Source: Myxococcaceae bacterium
Lineage (GTDB): Bacteria; Myxococcota; Myxococcia; Myxococcales; Myxococcaceae
Assembly: GCA_016926755.1 (NCBI GenBank)
Contig: JAFGNZ010000203.1
Location: 1 to 37,786, forward strand
Length of the DNA: 37,786 nt
Reading direction: 5' to 3'
In this document: positions 16,292 to 25,119 of the stretch, in pieces
Position numbering within the stretch: the stretch's first letter is position 1
Layout: each line of letters begins with the position of its first letter
The notes under the pieces: model-generated
Told to the model about the DNA's origin: nothing
What the model saw: only the letters and a program-made list of their open reading frames with translations
The model's database searches: none
Made by a program: the position numbers and the translations under genes

Positions 16292-18337
16292 TCACCTGGG
16301 AGCGTCTTCGGCGCTCGGCGGGGGCGCGAGCTTCGTGAGCCTCGAGAGGATCGCCTGCTGGAACAGGAGGGCGCCCTGGGCGGTCAGGTGGTTGTCGTCG
16401 GAGTAGACCAGCCGGCCATCCACCACGGCCCTGCACTTCGCGTCGCACAGGCGCTGCGCGGGATCGATGACGTCGACCTGCCGATGCCGCTGCGCCATCC
16501 GATCGAGGAGCGCGTCACCGCGCGCCTCGAAGGCCCTGTGCTGCGCCAGCGTCGGCTCGAAGTGGTCCGGAGCCCGGAGCAGGCCGATCCGGGCGGGCAG
16601 GCTCAGGACCGGCACCGTCCTCACGATCGTCACCGGAGCGCCCTCCAGCAGCCGCAGCGTCTGGTCGAGCTGCGACTCCAAGGCCTTCTCGCTGGTCTCG
16701 GCATCCGCGCGCCCGGTGCGGTCGGTCGTCAGGAAGTGCGTGGCCTTCTGGAGCCGGCCGTTCACCCTCCACCCGTGCTGGTAGATGCTCCAGCGGGCGA
16801 GGAGGAACACCCGCTGGGGCTTCAGCCCGCGGATCGACTCGAGGATCTGCTCGGAGAGGCTGAACGCGCTGCAGTGCCGCACGTTCTGCCCATCACTCCT
16901 GCGCACCCCGACCAGGGGCGGGCACCCTTCGAGAGAGAAGACGACGGCCCTCATCCCGGCCTGCCGGGCGGCCTCGTGGAACACGGGGCTCCAGGCGATC
17001 GCGTGGGAGTCGCCCCAGACGACGAAGGTCCCGTTGGGCGCGCCCTCGCCAAAGCTCGTGCAGACCTGTCTCGCCTCGGCGCTGACCTCGGGCAGCCCCT
17101 CACACTTCGTGGCGCCGGAGCCGTCCCGCAACGACTTGTCGAGCTGCAGCGCCTGCTTCGCGAAGGCGTCTCGACCTTCCAGCCTCGTCGGAAGGAGCTG
17201 TTGATGAACGCCAAGCCCCACCGCCGCGGTGATGGCAAGCCCTGAGACCAGAGAGGCGATCCGCCGAGGACTCCGCCACTCGCGCTGGTGGCGGATGGGC
17301 TGCTCCACGAAGCGATAGGTCATCCAGGCGAGCACGAAGGCCACCAGGATCAGGCCCAGGGTCACGGCCAGGGACGTATCGCCGGGCCAGACCACCCGCC
17401 GGAAGGACAACAGCGGCCAGTGCCAGAGATAGAGCGGATAGCTGATGAGCCCCACGAAGACGAGGCCACGCGAGCCCAGGAGGTGCGTGTTGAGCCACGC
17501 CTCGCGTGAGGCGGAGATGAGGAGCGCGGCGCCCAGGGTGGGCAGCGCCGCCCACCACCCCGGAAACGGCTTGTGCTCATCGAGCAGCACGAGCGAAGCC
17601 CCCACGAGCGCCAGCCCCAGGGCCGCCTTCGCGTTGGCGACCCACCGTGAAGGCACCGCGCCAGGGCTCAGGGGGCGGCGAGCCTCGCGGTGGAGCTCGC
17701 GGGACGCCAGGAAGCCGCCCACGGCCAGCTCCCAGAACCGGGTGAGCGGGAGGTAGAAGGCCGCGACGAGGTGACTGCCGGTGGCGAAGACATTCAGGGC
17801 GAAGGACGCGGCGATCACGACGCTCGTCATGACGAACGCGGGCACGGCCCACCGCCGCGTCAGCAGCAGCAGCAGGGGCCAGACGATGTAGAACTGCTCC
17901 TCGATGCCCAGGGACCACAGGTGGAGCAGGGGCTTGAGCTCCGCGGCCTGATCGAAGTAGCCCGCCTCCCGCCACGAGGCGATGTTCGCGACGAAGGCGG
18001 CCCCGGCGAAGGCGTGCTTCCCCAGCAGCTTGAACTCCTCGGGGAACAGCGTGAACCCGCCGAACGCCAGGGTGGCGACGAGGACCAGCGTCAGGGCGGG
18101 GAAGATGCGCCGCGCTCTGCGCGCGTAGAACCCCGCCAGGCTGAAGCGGCCCTGCGCCAGCTCTCGCAGCAGGATGCCGGAGATCAGATAGCCCGAGATG
18201 ACGAAGAAGATGTCCACGCCCGCGAAGCCACCGGGGAGCGCGTGGGGGAGCGCGTGGAATCCGACGACCGCGAGCACGGCAAGGGCCCGCAGCCCGTCGA
18301 TGTCCGGGCGATAAGCGCTCTCCCCGTTCGCAGACAT
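16292..18337 (-). CDS. Membrane acyltransferase with C-terminal SGNH domain (OafA/OatA type)
   Basis: A 681-aa protein. The N-terminal about 370 residues are an Acyl_transf_3 domain: YRPDIDGLRALAVLAVV at the start, catalytic-type His28 in VGFHAL, and GVDIFFVISGYLISGIL at 40-55, followed by about ten membrane helices including WSLGIEEQFYIVWPLLLLL. The C-terminal part is an extracytoplasmic SGNH hydrolase-like domain with VVWGDSH near 441 (nucleophile Ser) and the Asp/His block SDDNHLTAQG (Asp647 or 648, His650). Such fusions carry an acetyl or other acyl group across the membrane and attach it to a surface sugar polymer such as O-antigen, exopolysaccharide or peptidoglycan. The acceptor cannot be read from sequence. 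It stands alone between unrelated genes on the same strand. Confidence 0.92.
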   Translation of the reverse strand: MSANGESAYRPDIDGLRALAVLAVVGFHALPHALPGGFAGVDIFFVISGYLISGILLRELAQGRFSLAGFYARRARRIFPALTLVLVATLAFGGFTLFPEEFKLLGKHAFAGAAFVANIASWREAGYFDQAAELKPLLHLWSLGIEEQFYIVWPLLLLLTRRWAVPAFVMTSVVIAASFALNVFATGSHLVAAFYLPLTRFWELAVGGFLASRELHREARRPLSPGAVPSRWVANAKAALGLALVGASLVLLDEHKPFPGWWAALPTLGAALLISASREAWLNTHLLGSRGLVFVGLISYPLYLWHWPLLSFRRVVWPGDTSLAVTLGLILVAFVLAWMTYRFVEQPIRHQREWRSPRRIASLVSGLAITAAVGLGVHQQLLPTRLEGRDAFAKQALQLDKSLRDGSGATKCEGLPEVSAEARQVCTSFGEGAPNGTFVVWGDSHAIAWSPVFHEAARQAGMRAVVFSLEGCPPLVGVRRSDGQNVRHCSAFSLSEQILESIRGLKPQRVFLLARWSIYQHGWRVNGRLQKATHFLTTDRTGRADAETSEKALESQLDQTLRLLEGAPVTIVRTVPVLSLPARIGLLRAPDHFEPTLAQHRAFEARGDALLDRMAQRHRQVDVIDPAQRLCDAKCRAVVDGRLVYSDDNHLTAQGALLFQQAILSRLTKLAPPPSAEDAPR

Positions 18338-18349
18338 GTCCCCGCGGGT

Positions 18350-18487
18350 CTAGCAGGTGGGGGCCCGGAAGTCTTGAGCGGCCCGCCAGCCAGGTGGAGG
18401 CTGCCGACGCTGCTCCTCGGACAGCAAGGTGTCCAGGCCTCTCAGGATCCATGCCTTCATGTCGCGGTTGCCCCCCAGCCGCGCCAT
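18350..18487 (-). CDS. Possible small protein (45 aa)
   Basis: ATG at 18487 opens a 45-codon frame ending at TAG 18350. It begins MARLGGNRDMKAWILRGLDT and ends QDFRAPTC, with mostly G/C-ending codons. It starts 18 bases after the aminotransferase stop and ends 12 bases before the acyltransferase start, so it could be a small member of one transcription unit. The Shine-Dalgarno is weak and there is no known family. It could be chance in high-GC DNA. Confidence 0.3.
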   Translation of the reverse strand: MARLGGNRDMKAWILRGLDTLLSEEQRRQPPPGWRAAQDFRAPTC

Positions 18488-18505
18488 CCCAAGCGAGCGG
18501 CGTGC

Positions 18506-19642
18506 TCAGCGCAGGGCCGCGAGCGCCTCGAGCAGCCGGTCCACCTCGGCGGCGGTGTTGTACAGGTGCGGGGAGACGCGCAGGTTCTCTCCGCGCACGC
18601 TCACGTAGATCTGACGCGCGGCGAGCCGTGCGGGCACGTCGGAGGGATAGCCTCCGCGGCGGCGCAGGCCCACCAGGTGCCCGGCCCGCTGTTCCTCGGA
18701 GGGGACCTCCAGCCCCAGCGTCTCCGCGCCGCGGGCCGCCCGCCGTGTCAGCTCGCGCAGCGTCTCCTGGATGAAGGGGGGGCCCCAGGCGAGGAGCTGG
18801 CGCAGGGCGGCGATGGCCATGGGTACCAGGAGGAAGTTGCTGCGCTCGCCCACGTCGAACCGACGCGCGCCGGGCTGGAACTCGTCTCGGTAGTCGATGA
18901 GGCGAGCGAAGTCCTCGCTGCCCTGCCGGGCGATCCAGTTCTGCTCCAGGGGTCGGCCCTCGCGGTGCCGCGGGGCGACATAGAGGTAGCCCAGGCTGTA
19001 GGGCCCCATCAGCCACTTGTAGCCGGCGGCCACCAGGTAGTCGGGCTGCACCTCCTCCACGCTCAGGGGCAGCGCGCCCAGCGACTGCGTGGCGTCCACC
19101 GCGAGCACGGCGCCCACCTCGCGAGCGCGGGCGCCCACCTGCGCGAGCTCCACCCGCGTCCCATCGGTCCAGTGGCAGTGGGGCACGGCGACGAGCGCGG
19201 TCCTCGCATCCATCGCCTCGAGCAGCGCGCGCGTCCAGTCGCCCTCGGGCGGCCGGGGGACCGTGAACAGCGTGGCGCCGGTGCGCTGCGCCAGATCCCT
19301 CCAGGGATAGACGTTGGAGGGGAACTCCTCGGCGAGCACGAGGATGCGCTGGCCCTCGCGGACGCGCAGGTTGGAGGCCACCACGGCCATGGCGTAGCTG
19401 ACGGAGGGGACCAGCGCCACGCCCTCCGCGTCCGCGCCAATCAGCTGGGCGAAGAGCCCGCGCAGCGCCTCGGCCTCGCCGAAGAAGTGATCGGGCCGGA
19501 TGTTCCAGGGCTGGGCCTTGCGCGCCAGCGCCTCCTCGCCCGCGGCGCGGACCGCGCGGAGCTGGGGGGACATGTACGCGCAGTTGAGCCAGGTGACGTC
19601 ATCCGGAATCTCGAAGAGCGGGCGCTGGGAGGGCAGGGGCAT
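18506..19642 (-). CDS. Class V PLP aminotransferase (cysteine desulfurase/isopenicillin epimerase-like)
   Basis: A 378-aa cytosolic fold-type I PLP enzyme. It begins with the family's substrate-pocket phrase VTWLNCAYMSPQ (16-27). The phosphate/stacking region is PSVSYAMAVVASN (79-91). HCHWTDG (155-161) holds residues near the cofactor, VDATQSLG (182-189) carries Asp183, which pairs with the PLP ring nitrogen, and AGYKWLMGPY carries the Schiff-base Lys209. There is no conserved active-site Cys loop like that of IscS or SufS near the C-terminus, where the sequence is RLAARQIYVSVRGENLRVSPHLYN. This points to the kynureninase, epimerase or EgtE-like side of the class. The reaction cannot be fixed from sequence. 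Divergent from the HAD gene across about 85 bp. Confidence 0.85.
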   Translation of the reverse strand: MPLPSQRPLFEIPDDVTWLNCAYMSPQLRAVRAAGEEALARKAQPWNIRPDHFFGEAEALRGLFAQLIGADAEGVALVPSVSYAMAVVASNLRVREGQRILVLAEEFPSNVYPWRDLAQRTGATLFTVPRPPEGDWTRALLEAMDARTALVAVPHCHWTDGTRVELAQVGARAREVGAVLAVDATQSLGALPLSVEEVQPDYLVAAGYKWLMGPYSLGYLYVAPRHREGRPLEQNWIARQGSEDFARLIDYRDEFQPGARRFDVGERSNFLLVPMAIAALRQLLAWGPPFIQETLRELTRRAARGAETLGLEVPSEEQRAGHLVGLRRRGGYPSDVPARLAARQIYVSVRGENLRVSPHLYNTAAEVDRLLEALAALR

Positions 19643-19728
19643 GGGAGTGGCGGGAGCTTGGAGCGACAGCGGCCCTTTCTACAAGGCGAAGGTGGTTCGC
19701 GGCGCTGGCCTGTGACAACTTGCCCTCC

Positions 19729-20439
19729 ATGTCACCTCGCACGTCCGCCCTCACGGCCATCGGCTTCGATGCCGACGACACGCTCTGGCAGAACGAGCAC
19801 TTCTTCAGGATGACGGAGGGGCGCTTCGCGGCGCTGCTGGCCGACCATGCGGAGGCCAGCCACCTCACGGCCCGGTTGCTGGAGGCGGAGAAGCGGAACC
19901 TCCAGCACTACGGGTTCGGCATCAAGGGCTTCACGCTCTCCATGATCGAGACGGCCATCGAGGTGACGGAGGGGCGGGTGCCGGCGTCGGTCATCCGGGA
20001 GATCCTCGAGGCGGGCCGAGAGATGCTGAGCCATCCGGTGGAGACGCTGCCCCATGTCCGGGAGACGCTCGAGCGGCTGGCGGGGCGCTACCGGATCATC
20101 CTGATCACGAAGGGGGATCTGTTCGATCAGGAGCGCAAGCTGGCCGAGTCCGGGCTGGGCGAGCTGTTCGACGCGGTCGAGATCGTCAGTGACAAGACGG
20201 TATCGACCTACGAGAAGCTCTTCACGCGGCACGGAGAGGGCCCGAGCCGGAGCATGATGGTGGGCAACTCGCTCAAGTCGGACGTGGTGCCGGCCATCCG
20301 CGCGGGGAGCTGGGGCGTGTACGTGCCGCACACCGCCACGTGGGCGCTCGAACACGCCGAGGCGCCCATCGGTGAGCCGCGGTTCAGGCAGCTGGCCCAC
20401 CTGGGCGAGCTCATGGACCTGCTGGGGCAGCTCGAGTAA
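19729..20439 (+). CDS. HAD-family hydrolase (YjjG/phosphatase-like)
   Basis: About 236 aa from ATG 19729; a TTG 9 bases earlier is in frame but less likely. HAD motif I is FDADDT with nucleophile Asp14 and acid Asp16. A helical cap follows (about 20-110). Motif II is the Thr of ILITKGD, motif III the Lys in SDKTVSTYEKLF, and motif IV GNSLKSDVVPA. This is the subfamily I layout with an alpha-helical cap, typical of small-molecule phosphatases such as nucleotidases or phosphoglycolate-type enzymes. The metal is Mg2+ by family. The substrate is unknown. Confidence 0.88.
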   Translation: MSPRTSALTAIGFDADDTLWQNEHFFRMTEGRFAALLADHAEASHLTARLLEAEKRNLQHYGFGIKGFTLSMIETAIEVTEGRVPASVIREILEAGREMLSHPVETLPHVRETLERLAGRYRIILITKGDLFDQERKLAESGLGELFDAVEIVSDKTVSTYEKLFTRHGEGPSRSMMVGNSLKSDVVPAIRAGSWGVYVPHTATWALEHAEAPIGEPRFRQLAHLGELMDLLGQLE

Positions 20440-20484
20440 CCCGGCCGGACACCGCTCAGGCCAGCGAGGAGCTCATCCGCTGAG

Positions 20485-20506
20485 CGCGGGCTGTGCTAAG
20501 CCCGCG
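20485..20506. terminator. 8-bp GC hairpin between HAD and GT-C-like genes
   Basis: CGCGGGCT and AGCCCGCG are perfect arms around GTGCTA. It ends 11 bases before the ATG of the next gene, so it could end the HAD transcript or block the next ribosome binding site. There is no T-run. Confidence 0.45.
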
Positions 20507-20517
20507 GGCGCCTGACC

Positions 20518-21720
20518 ATGTCCCTCCCCCCCATCCTCAAAAGGGCGCTCCTCGTCCTGCTGGCGCTGCTCGCGATCGGCCTGAGCTTCCGGCGAGCGCC
20601 CTACCCCGGTCCCAACCTCTACGGGTTGCAGGCCCAGGCCTGGCTGGAGGGCCGGCTGGACGTGGCGGGCCCGGCGGAGGACCTGAGCCTGTACGACGGC
20701 CGCTACTACGTGGCCTTTCCGCCCTTTCCCTCCGTGGTGCTGCTCCCCGTGGTGGCGCTCACCGGACCCAAGCACGCGCCCTACCGCGCCGTGGCGCTGG
20801 TGCTGGCCGTCCTGGCGGCGTGGGTGGCGTGGCGGGTGCTGGGGAGGCTGGACATCCCGGCTTCGGATCGTCGCTGGCTGGTGGCCGCGCTGCTGGGCGG
20901 CACGGCGCTCTGGTCCTGCGTGGTGCAGAGCGAAGCGGTGTGGTTCCTGGCGCACGTGGTGTCGGTGAGCTGTTCGCTCCTCGCGCTGGAGGAGGCGCTG
21001 GGCCGTGCGCGCGGTGGGTGGGCAGGGCTCTGGGCGGGGCTGGCCTTCCTGTCGCGGCAGATGTGCATCTATCTGGTGCCCTTCATCGCGGTGGCGGTGT
21101 GGCTGCGCCACGCGGAGGCAGGCCGTCGCCGGCAGGTGCTCCAGGCAGGCACGGCGCTCATGGTGGCGGGGGGCTGCACCCTGGCCTACCTCTGGCTGAA
21201 CGCCGCGCGCTTCGGCAGCCCCTTCGACACAGGCTACGCGGGCATGCCCCTGGGCGACTTCCTGGCCGAGCGTGTGGCGCGCTACGGCCTGTTCCACCCC
21301 GCCTACGTGCCCTTCAACTTCTTCCACATGTTCCTGGAAGGGCCCCACTTCGTCTTCGGAGGGCCGCGCCAGCTGGCGCCGCAGTACATGGGCGACATGG
21401 GCACCTCGCTCACCCTGGCCAGCCCCTTCATCTTCGTCGCGCTGGCGGCGCGCGGGCAGCGCCCCTGGCTGGTCGCGGCCTGGAGCGCGGTGCTCCTGGC
21501 GCTCGTCCACATGCTGCACTACTACAACAACGGGTGGGTGCAGCTGAACGCGCAGCGCTTCAGCCTGGACTTCCTGCCCCTGCTCTGGGTGCTGGTGGCG
21601 CTGGGGACGCGGCGGGTGGAGCCGCGGCTGTGGAAGGTGCTGGTGGCCTGGGCGGTCGGGCTCAACGTCCTCGCGCTGTCGCTGCTGCAGGTGCTCGCGC
21701 GGGTGTTGCAGCGGCTGTGA
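20518..21720 (+). CDS. Polytopic membrane protein, GT-C glycosyltransferase-like
   Basis: A 400-aa protein with about ten membrane helices from residue 9 on (LLVLLALLAIGL; VALVLAVLAAWVAWRVL; WLVAALLGGTALWSCVV; GLWAGLAFLSRQMCIYLVPFIAVAVWL; ALMVAGGCTLAYLWL; WLVAAWSAVLLALVHML). The first outer loop (GLQAQAWLEGRLDVAGPAED then LYDGRYYVAFPPFPSVVLLP) resembles bacterial GT39/RgtA-like proteins that use lipid-linked sugars, but I do not see the acidic Asp-Glu pair that would settle it. An envelope glycan or lipid role is plausible. It begins 78 bp after the HAD gene, and RNase HI follows 66 bp later on the same strand. Confidence 0.65.
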   Translation: MSLPPILKRALLVLLALLAIGLSFRRAPYPGPNLYGLQAQAWLEGRLDVAGPAEDLSLYDGRYYVAFPPFPSVVLLPVVALTGPKHAPYRAVALVLAVLAAWVAWRVLGRLDIPASDRRWLVAALLGGTALWSCVVQSEAVWFLAHVVSVSCSLLALEEALGRARGGWAGLWAGLAFLSRQMCIYLVPFIAVAVWLRHAEAGRRRQVLQAGTALMVAGGCTLAYLWLNAARFGSPFDTGYAGMPLGDFLAERVARYGLFHPAYVPFNFFHMFLEGPHFVFGGPRQLAPQYMGDMGTSLTLASPFIFVALAARGQRPWLVAAWSAVLLALVHMLHYYNNGWVQLNAQRFSLDFLPLLWVLVALGTRRVEPRLWKVLVAWAVGLNVLALSLLQVLARVLQRL

Positions 21721-21786
21721 GCGCGCCGGAGTTGAATGAAGCCGGGGAAGTGAGCCTGGGAGGCCGTGGCCGCATAGAGTGATGGC

Positions 21787-22551
21787 ATGGAGAGTCGCCC
21801 CACCCTGGTCTTCACTGATGGTGCATGCTCCGGCAACCCCGGCCCGGGGGGCTGGGGTGTCATCATCGTCACGCCCGACGGCGCGGTGGCGGAGCTGGGG
21901 GGCCACGAGCCCGGGACCACCAACAACAGGATGGAGCTGACCGCCGTGGGCAAGGCCCTGCGCCACCTGGAGCAGACGCCCGGGCCGCTGCACATCCTCA
22001 CGGACTCCACCTACGTCATCCAGGGCATCACCCGCTGGGCCTTCGGGTGGAGCCGGCGCGGGTGGAAGACCGCCGAGGGAGGGGAGGTGGCCAACGCCGC
22101 CTACTGGAAGCGGCTGATGGCGCTGCTGGCCCAGCGCAAGCAGGCGTTCCCGGCCGAGTCCGGCGCCGTGGAGTGGCGCTACGTCCGCGGGCATACGGGT
22201 GTGCCGGGCAACGAGCGGGTGGACGTCATCGCCGTGGGCTTCTCGAAGGGCCGGCAGGTGCAGCTCTACGCCGGCCCCTTGCACGGGTACGGCGTGGCGG
22301 TGCTCGAGGTGCCCGAGGACACGTCCCTCCCGGCGGAGCAGCCCGGGAAGCGCGAGGGCTCGGGCAAGGCGTATTCCTACCTGAGCCAGGTGGGCCGCGC
22401 CGTGAAGCGCCACGCGAGCTGGGCCGCGTGCGAGCGCAGGGTGAAGGGCGTACCGGGCGCCCGGTTCAAGATGACGCGCAGCGCGCAGGAGGAGGCGAAG
22501 GTGCTGGAGGACTGGGGCGTCACGGCCCAGGACGTTCAGTCGGAGGACTGA
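21787..22551 (+). CDS. rnhA: Ribonuclease HI with C-terminal hybrid-binding-like domain
   Basis: A 254-aa protein. The N-terminal about 155 residues are a type 1 RNase H fold with all four metal-binding acids: Asp11 in FTDGACSGN, Glu50 in NNRMELTAV, Asp73 in LTDSTYVIQG and Asp146 in GNERVDVIA, plus His136 in the flexible loop. It cleaves the RNA strand of RNA-DNA hybrids. A linker (about 155-200) leads to a last 50 residues that fit the viroplasmin/hybrid-binding module: AYSYLSQVGRAVKRHASW, then C, V-G and GARFKMTRSAQEEAKVL. In most proteins this module precedes the RNase H domain. The start was chosen at the ATG 5' of the first strand. It converges on the MBL nuclease gene 39 bp away. Confidence 0.9.
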   Translation: MESRPTLVFTDGACSGNPGPGGWGVIIVTPDGAVAELGGHEPGTTNNRMELTAVGKALRHLEQTPGPLHILTDSTYVIQGITRWAFGWSRRGWKTAEGGEVANAAYWKRLMALLAQRKQAFPAESGAVEWRYVRGHTGVPGNERVDVIAVGFSKGRQVQLYAGPLHGYGVAVLEVPEDTSLPAEQPGKREGSGKAYSYLSQVGRAVKRHASWAACERRVKGVPGARFKMTRSAQEEAKVLEDWGVTAQDVQSED

Positions 22552-22590
22552 GGGCGTGCATCACCGGCCTCCCTCGAGTCCAGGCAGCCC

Positions 22591-23976
22591 TCAGCCGAGT
22601 GACACGGTCGCGCCGTCGGCGGCGACCTCCACCGCCCAGCCCAGCTCCTCCCGCACCGCCTTCGCGAGCGCCTCGGCCGCCTGCGGCTCGCCATGCACCA
22701 CGTACGTCTTCCGGGGTGGCCGCTTGAAGCCCTTCATCCACCGGAGGAGCTCCCCCTGGTCGGCATGGGCCGAGAGCCCATCCACGGTGGCCACCTGCGC
22801 CCTCACCGGGATGTCCTGGCCGTGGATTCGCACCGTGCGCGCCCCTTCCTGGAGCGCCCGCCCGCGCGTCCCGGCGGACTGGTAGCCCACGAGCAGCACG
22901 GTGTTGCGGTGGTCCGGCAGCCGCTGCTTGAGGTGATGGAGCACGCGCCCGCCGGTCGCCATCCCACTCCCGGCGATGATGACCATGGGCCCCTTCTTGC
23001 CGTGCAGGGCCTTGGACTCCTCGGTGGTCCGCACGAGGTTGTATTCGGGGTTGCACAGCGGGCACCGGCGCTGGTCCATCAGCGCCTTCATGTGGTGGTC
23101 GTGGTCCTCCGGGTGCCGGCAGTAGATGCTGGTGACGTCCAGGCCCATCGGGCTGTCCGCGTAGATGGAGACGAGCGGTATCCGCTTCTCGTCCTGGAGC
23201 TTCCTCAACGTCCAGAGGAGCTCCTGGGTCCGCCCGATGGCGAAGGCGGGGACGATGACGGCGCCGCCCCGGTGTGCCGTCTCGGTGATGACCCGCGCGA
23301 GCGCCTCCTCGCTGTCCTGCGCGTGCAGGCGATCGCCGTAGGTGGACTCCACGAGGAGCACGTCCGCCTCGGAGACGCACTCGGGGTCCCGGAGGATGGG
23401 GCGGTCCCAGCGCCCGAGATCGCCCGAGAAGACGAGGCGCAGGCGCTCCCCGAGCTCGAGCTCGACGATGGCGGAGCCGAGGATGTGCCCCGCGCGATGG
23501 AAGCGCGCCTCACCCATGGGGCTGGCGAGGAACCGCTCGCCGTAGCCGTGCGGGACCAGGAGCTTCAGCGCGCGCAGCGCATCCTCCTGCGTGTACAGCG
23601 GGAGCGCGGGGTGGTGCTTCGAGTACCCGTAGCGATTGGCCCGCGCCGCGTCCTCCTCCTGGAGGCGCGCGGAGTCGAGCAACACCACCTCGAGCAGCGC
23701 CCGCGTCCCGGGCGTGCAGTGGATGGCTCCCCGGAAGCCACGCCTCGCGAGCAGGGGCAGGTACCCCGAGTGGTCCAGGTGCCCGTGGCTCAGCACCACG
23801 GCCGGCAGGGTGGCCGGGTCGAAGCCGGGCTCGTCCCAGTTTCGAAGGCGCAGCCCCTTCACGCCCTGGAAGAGGCCGCAGTCGAGCAGCAAGCGCCCGG
23901 AGGGCCCCTCCACGAGGTACTTCGAGCCCGTCACTGTCCCTGCGCCACCCAGGAAGGTCAACCTGTGTTCCAGCAC
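22591..23976 (-). CDS. MBL/beta-CASP RNase of the CPSF73-like family
   Basis: A 461-aa protein starting at GTG 23976 with GGAGCGAGG upstream. Metallo-beta-lactamase motifs: SHGHLDHSG with His64, His66, Asp68 and His69, then His164 in RAGHILGSA and Asp186 in FSGDLGR, which together hold two zinc ions. The beta-CASP segment follows (VPAFAIGRTQELLWTL; SPMGLDVTSIYCRH; IIAGSGMATGGRVLHHL), then the RMMBL part (VATVDGLSAHADQGELLRWM...YVVHGEPQAAEAL). This family cleaves RNA by endo- and sometimes exonucleolytic attack. No KH domain is present, so it is the short bacterial form. Last gene of a three-gene minus-strand run, 38 bp after the phosphotransferase. Confidence 0.92.
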   Translation of the reverse strand: MLEHRLTFLGGAGTVTGSKYLVEGPSGRLLLDCGLFQGVKGLRLRNWDEPGFDPATLPAVVLSHGHLDHSGYLPLLARRGFRGAIHCTPGTRALLEVVLLDSARLQEEDAARANRYGYSKHHPALPLYTQEDALRALKLLVPHGYGERFLASPMGEARFHRAGHILGSAIVELELGERLRLVFSGDLGRWDRPILRDPECVSEADVLLVESTYGDRLHAQDSEEALARVITETAHRGGAVIVPAFAIGRTQELLWTLRKLQDEKRIPLVSIYADSPMGLDVTSIYCRHPEDHDHHMKALMDQRRCPLCNPEYNLVRTTEESKALHGKKGPMVIIAGSGMATGGRVLHHLKQRLPDHRNTVLLVGYQSAGTRGRALQEGARTVRIHGQDIPVRAQVATVDGLSAHADQGELLRWMKGFKRPPRKTYVVHGEPQAAEALAKAVREELGWAVEVAADGATVSLG

Positions 23977-24014
23977 GTCACCTCGCTCCAGGCTTCATAC
24001 CACGCGCGGGAGCG

Positions 24015-25088
24015 TCAGCGCGCGCTCCGGCGGATGAGGCCCCGGCAGCGGAAGTCGAGGGAGTTGATGAGGATCCAGAAGTTCTTGAACGCCGGGTTGC
24101 GCGTCTGCTTGTGGTGGTAGCGGTAGTAGATCTGCTGGGCGATGACGGCGAGGCGGAACAGGCCGAACACCTCATAGAAGGCCCAGTTCGCGGGCTTCAG
24201 CCCGGTCCTGTCGAGGTAGTACTCGACGACCTCTTCGCGCCGGAGCATGCCGGGCAGGTGGGTGGGCTGGCGGCGCGTGGCGCGCAGCAGGAAGTTGTCG
24301 TCGGCATGGACCCAGTACGCCAGCGCGCCGCCGAGGTCCATCAGCGGATCTCCCAGCGTCGCCATCTCCCAGTCGAGCACGCCAATCACGGAGGTGGGCT
24401 CACCCGGATCGAGCACCACGTTGTCCAGGCGCCAGTCGTTGTGGATGACGCAGGTGGCGACGTCCTCGGGCGTGTTCGCGGCGAGCCAGTCGCGCACGTA
24501 CCGGAAGCGGGTGACGTTCCAGGTGCGGGCCTTCTCGTAGCGGTCGGACCAGCCCTCCACCTGGCGCCGGGCGTAGCCTGTCCCCCTGCCGAGCGACGAC
24601 AGCCCCACGGCCGCGGCATCCACGGCGTGCAGCTCCACGAGCTTGGAGATGACGTTGAGGCAGAGCTGGCGGGTCTGCTGGGCATCCAGCTCCAGCCCCT
24701 TCGGCATGCGGGCCCGAGGGATGAGCCCCGCGATGCGCTCCATCACGTAGAAGTCGGTGCCGAGCACCGCCGGGTCTTGGCACAGGCCCACCATCGTCGG
24801 CACCCAGGGGTAGGCCGGCTTCAGGGCCTTCTGCACGGTGTACTCGCGCGCCATGTCGTGCGCGGACTTCGCCTTCGTCCCCGCGGGGGGGCGGCGCAGG
24901 ATGAGATCGCGGTGGGGGTAGCGCAGGCGGTAGGTCCAGTTGGAGGCGCCGCCCGAGTACTGGGTGACCTCGGGCGTTCCCTCCAGGGAGGGCTCGAGGG
25001 ACTTGAGCCAGGCGTCTACGGCGGGGACGTCGAGCTGCTCGCCGGGGCGCACGGCGCCGGCCGAGTCAGTGGGGGCGGTGGATGGCAT
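24015..25088 (-). CDS. APH-like phosphotransferase (ACAD10/11 N-domain type)
   Basis: A 357-aa protein with a kinase-like fold: substrate or nucleotide loop QYSGGASNWTYRL (43-55), Lys-equivalent region DLILRRPP, catalytic HNDWRLDN (216-223, Asp218 as base and Asn223 for metal), and GVLDWEMATLGDP (237-248, Asp239 as the DFG-like metal ligand). The sequence is closest in feel to the phosphotransferases fused or linked to acyl-CoA dehydrogenases (ACAD10/11), where they phosphorylate hydroxyacyl groups. The fatty-acid desaturase 31 bp upstream on the same strand makes a lipid substrate more likely than an aminoglycoside. The C-terminus is YYRYHHKQTRNPAF followed by a basic tail. The substrate is inferred. 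Confidence 0.88.
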   Translation of the reverse strand: MPSTAPTDSAGAVRPGEQLDVPAVDAWLKSLEPSLEGTPEVTQYSGGASNWTYRLRYPHRDLILRRPPAGTKAKSAHDMAREYTVQKALKPAYPWVPTMVGLCQDPAVLGTDFYVMERIAGLIPRARMPKGLELDAQQTRQLCLNVISKLVELHAVDAAAVGLSSLGRGTGYARRQVEGWSDRYEKARTWNVTRFRYVRDWLAANTPEDVATCVIHNDWRLDNVVLDPGEPTSVIGVLDWEMATLGDPLMDLGGALAYWVHADDNFLLRATRRQPTHLPGMLRREEVVEYYLDRTGLKPANWAFYEVFGLFRLAVIAQQIYYRYHHKQTRNPAFKNFWILINSLDFRCRGLIRRSAR

Positions 25089-25119
25089 CGGTCCTCGTCT
25101 CCTCTCTGCGGGGAGTGCC

